Shown in pieces: positions 1-9,200 of a stretch of DNA of 64,000 nucleotides. This DNA is from Acidiphilium rubrum (GTDB lineage: Bacteria; Pseudomonadota; Alphaproteobacteria; Acetobacterales; Acetobacteraceae). Both the position numbers and the translations under genes were made by a program. Location of the stretch: NCBI RefSeq assembly GCF_900156265.1, contig NZ_FTNE01000019.1:1-64000 (forward strand), given 5' to 3'. Position 1 is the first letter of the stretch; each line of letters begins with the position of its first letter. Under the pieces are notes generated by a model. It saw nothing but the letters and a program-made list of their open reading frames with translations, had not been told where the DNA came from and made no database searches.

Positions 1-1
1 G

Positions 2-175
2 CGTCGCTCACGCTGGCGTGGTATCCAGTTCGATACCTTGCGGCTACGCCTGATCAAACTCGCCGTCCAGGTCGAGACATTGAAGAAATCAATTCGCCTG
101 CATCTGCCGCGATCGATGCCGGATCAGGTCATTCTCCGCTACGCTCTGGCCAGACTGCCCAGGTTACTGGTCTGA
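2..175 (+). pseudogene. C-terminal fragment of a transposase, possibly IS1380/IS4-type
   Basis: An open frame enters from the left edge and stops with TGA at 173-175. It gives about 57 residues of an arginine- and leucine-rich tail containing FDTLRLRLIKLAVQVETLKK and ending LARLPRLLV. From memory, tails of this kind (a helical segment followed by a short Leu/Arg-rich end) occur at the C-terminus of IS1380-family DDE transposases. The catalytic part lies outside the window, so neither intactness nor family can be verified. It sits beside an AT-rich orphan gene, which fits an accessory edge. It could be the end of a complete element rather than a remnant. Confidence 0.45.
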
Positions 176-617
176 GCCCAGGGGCGGTTGCCCCGACCGG
201 TCCCGATCTCATCCAACTCCAGCGCCGACACATCGCCAAGCTCATCAAAACCAGCCCAGAGCGGCCGGTGAGTCGTCACGCGCCCACGACGTCAGGTTGC
301 ATAGCTAATTGTAGAAGAATTGAATGAAACGCCCTCATGAATAAATGCGGCTAGTAGATTTGCTTAAAAACGTCGAGATATAGTCAGTCGCAGATTCTCG
401 TGAATCACCACTGGACCTGCTCAGCGCCAGCTGTCTCATCGATACGTTGCGTTTCGCTGAAACAGCGCCTCGCACCGCGGCGGGGGCCAATGTTCGGTAT
501 GTCGCGATAGCAGAGAGACATGGCTTCACTTCAGCGACGACACGTATCTGTTCGTTAGCTCGCATTGCGGTTTACAAATTAAAAATGTATTATGAGATGA
601 AATATCGAAATTAAAAC
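176..617. other. Non-coding stretch, no supported gene
   Basis: About 440 bases follow the transposase tail. Only a short open frame (335-565, minus) is present, with no recognisable domain, and composition drifts from GC-rich to AT-rich towards 600. I see no clear terminal inverted repeat of an insertion sequence, no tRNA and no convincing promoter. It is most likely the non-coding end of a mobile element plus junction DNA. Confidence 0.4.
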
Positions 618-1001
618 CTAATTGGCCTGACTATTTTTATTTAATCGCCAAATTTTTACAATGAAAGCCAAGATAAAAATTATGCTTATAACAGAAAATG
701 CAGTTGATAGATAGTATAGAATATCTGATACGAAGCCAAATAATTTTGGATCGCTTGAAAATAAATTTTTAAGGCCAAAATTTAGCCCGAGCGAAAGTAA
801 TTGCGTCAAAATCAGTGGACCAAGACTTACTCTTGTTACATAAAATAACATCTTAACCCACCAGAAGAAAAATGTAGCGGAAATTAGAAATACTGGGGAT
901 GCCCTGAAATTTTCGAAGTACGGCAGGTTGGTTGTATAATTCAGTGCTACGAAAAATAACGAAACTCCTACGAAGGCAATTGAATAGGTCAGAGGCCGCA
1001 C
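618..1001 (-). CDS. Small AT-rich integral membrane protein, function unknown
   Basis: This gene encodes 127 residues with about four hydrophobic stretches: near residues 5-22 (YSIAFVGVSLFFVALNY), 37-57 (VFLISATFFFWWVKML), 61-75 and 95-117 (LSTAFSVISIIFILAFIVKI). It ends in a short polar tail (RLNKNSQAN). No enzymatic motif is visible and I do not recognise the family. Its base composition is far more AT-rich than every other gene here, with AAT, AAA, TTT and ATA codons that the neighbours avoid, so recent acquisition is likely. It stands alone beside a transposase fragment. Expression is unproven, but the hydrophobicity pattern and codon coherence argue for a real gene. Confidence 0.55.
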   Translation of the reverse strand: MRPLTYSIAFVGVSLFFVALNYTTNLPYFENFRASPVFLISATFFFWWVKMLFYVTRVSLGPLILTQLLSLGLNFGLKNLFSSDPKLFGFVSDILYYLSTAFSVISIIFILAFIVKIWRLNKNSQAN

Positions 1002-1421
1002 GACACTTCCTCCGACTCATTGGCTATGTGCTGTACGCCCGCCTTAGTCACATCAGTCGCCCCTTTAACTCACAACTCGCAGAATTGAGGCGAAGGCACA
1101 CTCCACCACATTTGGTGTGTTGCCCGACGCTTATCCGATACTTTGGCAATCGGAGCGCGCAAGCACCATCGGACCCATGCTCTGCAACGCTACCTCCTTT
1201 GCCAATATGAAAGGAGGGAAGCAAGGTGCAGATCGAGTAAATGGCAATCTTCGAACGCCCCGCTTTTTCTCTACGTCACGTTCGTTGCCGTCTCAGGTTT
1301 GTCCAAAAAACCACGCCTCGCCCAAATATCGTGAACGGCGCGTTCGTTTCGGTTAAGCGGCCTTCATGTTTTGGCCACCTTGTGTTATCAATCTGTTAAT
1401 GGGTACGGAGTGGCGAGACGG
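1002..1421. other. Intergenic region upstream of the TPS locus
   Basis: About 420 bases lie between the divergent AT-rich gene and tpsB. Several short overlapping frames exist but none has a recognisable product. GC content rises to the genome norm along it. The promoter of the tpsB-tpsA-CHAT-kinase run should lie here. A loose -10-like TTATCAAT lies near 1384, but I cannot pair it confidently with a -35 box. Confidence 0.35.
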
Positions 1422-3194
1422 ATGAGACGGCGGTCGGGGTGGTTGTTGGGCCAGGGGTTTGGCCTGCTCATGGTTGTGGGCGGGACCGTGGCTTATGGCC
1501 AGACGGCAGCCCCGCCGGCACTGCTGAATCAGGTGCCGCAGGCATCCCCCATCCCACATATTCTGCCCAAGGCGCCGCCTAATCTCGGCCGGTCGCTGCC
1601 GAATTTCCAGCCGCTCGGGCAGGAAGGTGCGGTGCCGCATGCCGCCGTGCCGGTGCGCTCGGCCGCGGTAATCGGGGCGACGGCGTTTCCAGCGTCGGTG
1701 CTCGCCCATACCATCGGCCCGCTGGTCGGCCCGGCCGTGCCGCTCGCCAGCGTTGAGGCGGCGCGGCTGCGACTGGTGTCGCTGTATCGCGATCATGGCT
1801 TCGTGCTGACGGCGGTGTCGGCCGAGATCAACGCCGGCGGCGATCTGCGTTTCATCGTTACCGAAGGCCGCATCGTCACCGTCAAACTGTCGCGCGACAT
1901 CGGGCCGGTCGGCTCGCTGGTGCTGAAATTCCTCGATCATCTGACCCGCGAACGCCCGGTCCGCGAAGCCTCGCTCGAACATTGGCTGTTGCTGGCGGAG
2001 GAAATCCCCGGCGTTTCGGTCACCGCCGTGCTGCAGCGCAACGATGCCGCCCCCGGCGCGCTGACCCTGGTGGCGGAGGTGCGACACCAACAAGTCTCCG
2101 GCCTGCTGACCGCGGATAATCGTGGCTTTCGGGAAACCGGCCCGGCCGAGGGTCTTGCGGTTGCCGATGTCAACAGCATGACCGCGCTGGGCGATCAGAC
2201 GCAGATCTCGCTGTTTCATACCTCCGGCAGCACCAATAATTTCGGCCAGGCGGCCGAGAGTTTTTTTGTCGGTGCCAGCGGGTTGCGCATCGGGGTCTAT
2301 GCCGGTGCCGGGCGATCGCAGCCGAGCGGGGTGCTGCGCGAAATCGGCTATAAATCCTACCTCGAAGTGTTTGGGATCAATGCGAGCTATCCGCTGCTGC
2401 TGCGGCGCGGCGATACGCTGGCGGCCAAACTCAGCCTCGATGGCACGCAGAACCTGATCGACACGGCATCGGGCATCGGCGGCGGCGAGGCGGCGACATC
2501 GAGCGATTCGGTGCGCGCCATCCGCTTCGAACTGAACGAAGCCTTCACCGATGATGCGCTGGGCGGTGATCGCGTGGCGCTGACCACCGCATCGCTGCTG
2601 CTCTCGAAGGGCGTGTCGATCCTGGGCGCCTCGGCCAACGGGCGGACCAATGCGGGGCGGGTGGGAGAGACGTTCACCTTCTTCAAGCTCGATGGCGCGA
2701 TCGAGCGCACCCAGACCCTGTTCAGCCCGTTCGCCGGCGCTACCGTGGCGGTGCAGGGCGCGCTCGGCGGCCAGTATACGCCGGATGTGCTACCCTCGTC
2801 CGAAGAGTTCTACCTCGGCGGCAACCGCATCGCTCAAGGCTATTATTCAGGTGAGGTGACCGGCGACAAGGCGCTTTATGCCAGCGCCGAGGTGCAGTTG
2901 AACACGCCGGTCGATTTCACGGCGTTCGGTCGGCAAATCAACCTCGGCAGCCAATTTTACGGGTTTTATGACTATGGCGAGAACTGGCAGAACGATAAAT
3001 TGCTGGCGGGCGAGACGCATAACAACTACCGCCTCGCCTCGGCCGGCATCGGCGCGCGGTTTCGCCTGACCGCAACGCTTGAGTTCGATATCGAGGGGGT
3101 TCACCGCTTCGTGACACGGTTGCAGCCGGTCAACAGCGGCGTGGCACCGTTATCCGGCACCGCGGTTTATTGGGGCGTGGTAGCACGCTATTGA
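1422..3194 (+). CDS. TpsB outer-membrane transporter, ShlB/FhaC/HecB family
   Basis: This is the two-partner secretion pore: an Omp85-related 16-strand barrel with periplasmic POTRA domains that exports the TpsA protein encoded next. The ATG at 1422 is chosen because it opens an Arg-rich signal peptide (MRRRSGWLLGQGFGLLMVV, predicted to end after AYGQT) with GGAG just upstream; the frame itself is open further back. A Pro-rich linker is followed by a POTRA-like segment at about residues 100-225 (RLVSLYRDHGFVLTAV, FIVTEGRIVTVKL), then barrel sequence to a C-terminal aromatic-rich strand (YWGVVARY). Total length is 590 residues, normal for the family. The loop-6 motif reads AQGYYSGE, with Gln at residue 472 where the family usually has Arg (RGY/RGF). 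The gap to tpsA is only 29 bp, so the two are probably one transcript. Confidence 0.9.
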   Translation: MRRRSGWLLGQGFGLLMVVGGTVAYGQTAAPPALLNQVPQASPIPHILPKAPPNLGRSLPNFQPLGQEGAVPHAAVPVRSAAVIGATAFPASVLAHTIGPLVGPAVPLASVEAARLRLVSLYRDHGFVLTAVSAEINAGGDLRFIVTEGRIVTVKLSRDIGPVGSLVLKFLDHLTRERPVREASLEHWLLLAEEIPGVSVTAVLQRNDAAPGALTLVAEVRHQQVSGLLTADNRGFRETGPAEGLAVADVNSMTALGDQTQISLFHTSGSTNNFGQAAESFFVGASGLRIGVYAGAGRSQPSGVLREIGYKSYLEVFGINASYPLLLRRGDTLAAKLSLDGTQNLIDTASGIGGGEAATSSDSVRAIRFELNEAFTDDALGGDRVALTTASLLLSKGVSILGASANGRTNAGRVGETFTFFKLDGAIERTQTLFSPFAGATVAVQGALGGQYTPDVLPSSEEFYLGGNRIAQGYYSGEVTGDKALYASAEVQLNTPVDFTAFGRQINLGSQFYGFYDYGENWQNDKLLAGETHNNYRLASAGIGARFRLTATLEFDIEGVHRFVTRLQPVNSGVAPLSGTAVYWGVVARY

Positions 3195-3223
3195 TGGGCA
3201 TATGATCGATCGGGCAGCACCTC

Positions 3224-6200
3224 ATGATTGACCATACGGGCGACCTGCACAGCGCGCGGCGGCGTCGATTGTTGCTTGCGTCTACCGCGCTGAGCGCCGC
3301 CTTGGTGGCGAGCGGGCCGGTGCGGGCCAATCCACCGGCGCTGCCCGCCAACACCACCCCGCAGGGCGGCCAGGTGGTCGGCGGTCAGGCGAGCATCGCG
3401 CAGGCGCCGGGCAGCGTGACCATCACGCAGTCGAGCGCCCGGACCGCGATCAACTGGCAGAGCTTCAACGTGGGCTCGGCCGCGAAAGTGACGTTCAAGC
3501 AGCCGAACGCGCAGGCGATCGCGCTGAACCGGGTGATTTCGAACAACCCCTCGATCATCGCGGGGCGAATCGATGCGAACGGCCAGATCGTGCTGATGAA
3601 CCAGTCCGGCGTGGTGTTCACGCCCGGTTCGCAGGTGAACGCGGAGAGCCTGGTGGTCAGCACCGCCGGCATTTCCGCCAAGAGTTTCATGGCCGGGCAC
3701 ATGGTGTTCGATGCACCGCCGAAGCCGGGCGCGCGCATCGTGAACGACGGCACCATCACGATGAAACAGGCCGGCCTCGCCGCCTTCGTTGCCCCGCAGG
3801 TGATCAACCGCGGCACCATCACCGCGACGCTTGGCCATGTCATTCTGGCCGGTGCCTCGACCTTCACGCTCGATATTTCCGGCGATGGGCTGGTCTCGAT
3901 CGATGTGACGCAGGCGGTGCGCAAGGTCGATCTGGGCGGCCGCGTGGTCGATGCGCTGGTGACCAACCAGGGGCTGATCGTCGCAAACGGCGGCACGGTC
4001 ACGCTGACGGCGCAGGCGGTCGATGGCGTGATCCAGCACTTGCTCGATGTGCGCGGCGTGGTGCAGGCCGACAGCGTCGGCCAGAGCAAGGGTGCCATTA
4101 CCATCGCCGGCATCGGCGGTGATCTGCAGGTCGCCGGCAGCCTGCTCGCGCGCGGTACCCAACCTGGCAGCGGCGGCGGCACCATCGCCGTCGATGCCAC
4201 CGGTGCGGTAAAACTGGCGTCCACCGCCATGATCGATGCGTCGGGTCAGTCCGGCGGCGGTATCGTTGCACTTGGCACCGATGCGGCAAGGGCGGTGGCG
4301 GGCACCGCCGACCGCACCGCACCGAAAGCCCAACGGGTCAGCATCGCGCCGGGTGCGGTCGTCCGCGCCGATGCGACGCAGGCGGGCACCGGCGGCACCA
4401 TCACGGTGCTGTCGGCGCAACGCTCCGATCAGAACGGCGCCTTGTCGGCTCAGGGCGTCGACGCCGGCGGCCGGATCGAAACCTCGAGCGACGGGGTAAT
4501 CTCGCTCTCCGGCACCGAGACGGTGTTTTCCGCCCACGGGCATGACGGCACCATCCTGCTCGATCCGGCGACGCTGGTGATCGGCAACGGACCCACCGCC
4601 GCCGGCACCACCGTGCTCGGCGGCGTCACCACGATCGGCACCGATTCCAACACGATTTCCTATGTCGATCCTGCCAGTCTCGCCGCGCTGACCGGCACGG
4701 TGGTACTGACCGCGACCTCCGCACTCTCGGTGCAATCGGCGATCGCGATGGCCGATACCAGCCCGGTCACCCTGGCCTCGGGCGGGTCGCTGGTGATTTC
4801 GAGCCCGGTGCAGGTCGGGGGATCGCTGGAAATCGATGCCGCGGGCACGCTGTCGATCGGTGCTGCGGTCAGTGCCACCAACATCACCATGCTCGACCCC
4901 GGCAGCCACGGCACGATCGAGATCGACAATATCGTCACCGCCGGCACCCTGCTCGCCATGCTGTCCGGCGGCGGCATCACCGAGGCCAGCGGCGGCTATG
5001 TCGTGGCCCCGACGCTCACCTCCGCCGGCGGCACCGTGGGCGGTGACGTCCTGCTGAACGACGCACCCGCAGTGCTCGCCAAAAACGCCATCGGCACGCT
5101 CGGCGCCTTCGCCGCCACGGGTACGATTTCGATCAGCGACCGGGCCGTACTGGATATTCTGGATACGCCCCTGACGATCGCGGGACCGGTCAACGCCCGC
5201 GATGCGAGTTTCGCTGCCGGCGGCATCACCATCGACGGCGCGGTTTCCACCACCGGTACGCTGGCGCTCGACAGCTATGGGGTGTTGGGCACCAACGGAT
5301 CGATCACGCAATCGGCCCTCGGGGTGATCACCGCCGGCACGCTGAGCGGCGCGGCCGGCGACGTCACACTGAACAATGCTGCGAATTCGATCACCGTGCT
5401 GGAAAATTTCGCCGCAGGCCGGGGGTTGGCGCTCGACGACAGCGCGAGCGCCTTGCTGATCGGTGCCGGCGTGGGTGCCGGCAGTGCCACGATCAACGCC
5501 GCCGGCATCACGATCGGCGCCCCGCTGACGATATCGCCCGGCCTCGGCTTCGGCGCGCTGACTTTGGGCAGCACCGGCGGGATCAGCGAGACCGGAAACG
5601 GCGGGATTAACGCGGGCGTGCTGAGCAGTGCGGGCACCATCACCGGCGGCGCGGTGAACCTCGGCGGGGGCAACAATATCGGCGAACTCGGCGGATTTAC
5701 CGCAGCCAGCGCATTCACCCTCGCCGATACCGCGCCGATCACGATAGCGGGCGCGTTGCAGGCGACTGCGGCGACGCTGGTCAGTGACCGCATTTTCATC
5801 GATCAGCCGATCTCGGTGAGCGGCGTGCTGGCGCTGGCGGGGAGCGCCGGGGTCGATCAAACCAGCAACGGCACCATCACCGCGGGCACGCTGACCAGTG
5901 GCGGCATCACGATCGGTGGCATCGACTTGCTGCTGGGTGGGACGGCGAACACCATCGCGACGCTCGGCGCCTTCGCAACGACCGATGATGTCATCCTCAA
6001 CGACAGCGGCTCGCCGCTGAGCATCGCGGGGAGTTTCACCGCGCCGAACGCCAGCATCACGGCACAAGCCATGCTGTTCACCGGGGCCGCCACCATCGCC
6101 GGACAGCTTGTCCTTGCGAGCACCGGCACGATCGCCGAAGCGAACACGGCGACGCTTACGGCCGGAACGCTGACCAGCCTCGACAACACGATCGGTGGCG

Positions 6201-9200
6201 ATGTCGTCCTGGGGAGCAGCTTCAACCAGATCGGCACGATCGCGGCACTCGGCGTCGGCGGCAGCCTGGTCGTGAACGACGCGGCACCGCTGAGCATCAC
6301 CGGCCCGGTGCGGGCGGGCGGCATCACCCTGATCGATGCCGGTGGTCTCACCCTCGCCGGATCGCTCACGGTCGGCACCGGCCATGCGATCAATCTGGTC
6401 GCCGGCACGATCACCGATGCCAATGCCACGCTGAGCGCCCCCAGCGGCACCATCGCGCTCGCGCCGTTCACCCCGGGCACGCCGCTCGATTTCGGCGGCA
6501 CCACCGATGGCGGTCTCGCGATCGCGCCAAGCTTCGCCACCGCCGTGGCCGGATCGGGCGCGCAGGATATTGTGCTGGGTCGGGTGCTGCTGCCCGGCGT
6601 GACCTATGGGGCCGATACAATCCTCACCGAAGGCGCGCTGCCCAGCTTCGCCGCGACCATCACCATCGATGCCGGCAACACCATAACCAACACCGCCGAT
6701 CTGCGGGCTCAGGCGATGACTCTGGCTGGCGGCAGCATCGTCAATGACGGCACGCTGGACGCCACCGCCCTCGCGCTGAGCGGCACCGGCTTCAACGGCA
6801 CCGGCGTGGTGATCGCGCCGACGCTTGCCGGCAGTTTCAGCCAGGCTGCGGTGTTCGACGATGCCAGCAACGCGATCGGCCTGATCAGCGGCCTCACCGC
6901 CGGCAGTGGCAGCCTGCTGCTACTCGATGGCGCAACACCCACGATCGGCGGCACGATTGCGGTCGCCTCCGGCGCCGATCTCACGGTCGCGGCGAACCAG
7001 ATCGCGCTCGGCAGCGGCGGCGCGTTCAGCGTGCCGCAGGGCACAATCACCTTCGAGCCGCTGGTCGCCGGCACGCCGATCGCGCTCGGCGGTACCGGCG
7101 CCGGTACGCTCGATATCGGCGCATCCCTGCTCGCCGCCATCACGCCTGGCGCCGCCGTGCTCGAAATCGGCAACAGCCTGTCCGGGCCGCTCGATGTCGC
7201 CGCCGCGTTGAGCCTGACGATCCCCGACATCGTGCTGCACGGCAACGGCGTCGCGGTAAACGCATCGCTGGCGGCTGCCGACACGCTCGACCTCGAAAGC
7301 ACCGGCTCGATCAGCCAGACGGCTCCGATCAGCGCCACTCGGCTGATCGGGGCGGCCAACGGCACGGTGCTGCTGACGGCATCGAACAGCATCGGCATGC
7401 TGGGTGGCTTTACCGATCCGAACGGCAATTTCGACCTGACCGACAGCGGCACATTGGTGGTCGCCGGCCCGCTCAGCGCCGCCAATGCCGCCCTGATCGC
7501 CGGCGATCTGGCGATTCCCGGTGCGATCACCACGGGGTCGCTCGCCCTGACCGCAACCAGTACCATCGCAGGCACCGGCACGCTGACCGCGCAGACGCTG
7601 ACCGGCACCGCCGCTGACCTGAGCCTGACCGGTCCGAACCAGATCGTCACGCTCGGCGCGCTCGCGATCACCGGCGATGCGCTGTTCAACGACGCCACCG
7701 CGCTCACCATCGCCGGTCCGGTCAGCGCCACCATGCTTGCCCTGGGTGATAGTGGAGCGATCACCGAAACGGGTAGCATTACGGCGAAGACGCTCGCGAG
7801 TTATAACACGATCGGCGGCAATGCAGCGCTTACCGGTACCAACAGCATCGCAACACTCGGCAGCTTCGCCGATGCCGCCGCTATCACGCTCGATGATAAC
7901 GGCCCCCTCAGCATCGCCGGCCCGCTATCGGCAGCCAGCGCCACGCTCAACACCGGCGCGCTCACCGAACCGGGCAGCATCACCGCCGGATCGCTCTCGG
8001 CCGATATCAGCGGATCGCTCGCGCTGACCGGCACCAACAGCATCGCCACACTCGGCAGCATTATCGCAGCCGGCAATGCCACCATCACCGACGATAGCGC
8101 GGTCATGCTCGATGGCACGTTCACCGCACCGAACGCGACGATCACCGCCCCGGGAATCGGCATCAACGGCGGTATCCAGACCGGTCTGCTCTCACTCGCC
8201 AGCACCGGCAGCATCACCGGTGCCGGCCCGATCAGCGCCGCCACGCTGACCGGCAGCGCCGGCCCGCTGGTCTCGCTCACCGGCGCCAACGCCATCGCCA
8301 ACCTCGGTCCGTTCACCGGTACCGGCAGCATGGCGTTCAACGACACGGTCGCTCTGCTGATCACAGGCTCGCTCACCGCTCCCGCCGGTCTCGCGCTCGG
8401 CGATGCCGCATCGATTACCGCAACCGGCGGCATCACCACGGGCACATTGACCAGCATCGGCACGATCGGCGGTGCAGCCCGCCTGGCCGGGCTGAACACC
8501 ATCGCAACGCTTGGCGATTTCGCCGCCGCCGGCACGCTGAGCCTCGCGGATCAGACCAACGTGATCATCGCGGGCGCGGTCGCCGCCGCCGACGCCACGC
8601 TCACCACACCGGGCAGCATCACTGAAACCGGCAGCCTGGCCACCGGCAGCCTCACTGGCAGCGCCGGCGCGCTGGAACTCACCGGCACCAACACCATCGC
8701 CACGCTCGGCGCCCTCAGCATCGCCAACGCTCTGCTTCTGCAGGACGCAACCCCGCTCACCATCGCCGGCCCGGTTGCCGCCGGCACTCTGGCGCTGGGC
8801 GATACCGGTGCGATCACCGAACCCGGCAGCATCAACGCGGCAACCCTGGCGAGCCTCGGCACCATCGGCGGCTCCGTCGCGCTCACCGGCACCAACACCA
8901 TTGCCACACTCGGCAGCTTCAGCGCCGGCAACACCGTCGCGCTCGATGACACCGCGCCGCTGACCATCGCCGGCCCGTTCACCGCACCCGATGCCACGAT
9001 CGCCGCCGCCGGCCTCACCGTGCCGGGCACCATCACCACCGACACGCTCGCCCTGCTGAGCGCCGGCGCCATCACCGCGACCGGCCCGATCGATAGCGCA
9101 ACCCTGCGCGGGCGCGCCGGCGGCACTCTGGCACTCACCGGCGCCAACCAGATCGGCACCATCGCCAGCTTCACCGCAACCGGCGACGCCACCATCAACG

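Noticed and set aside
335-565. Short minus-strand frame of 76 codons
   Set aside because: No recognisable domain, no ribosome binding site and no membrane or signal segments; it lies in apparent junction DNA.
3188-6385. Open frame of 1065 codons on the minus strand
   Set aside because: It is a mirror of the biased codon use in tpsA on the plus strand. Its product is Arg/Asp/Gly-rich nonsense with no domain, and the plus-strand gene has clear TPS motifs.
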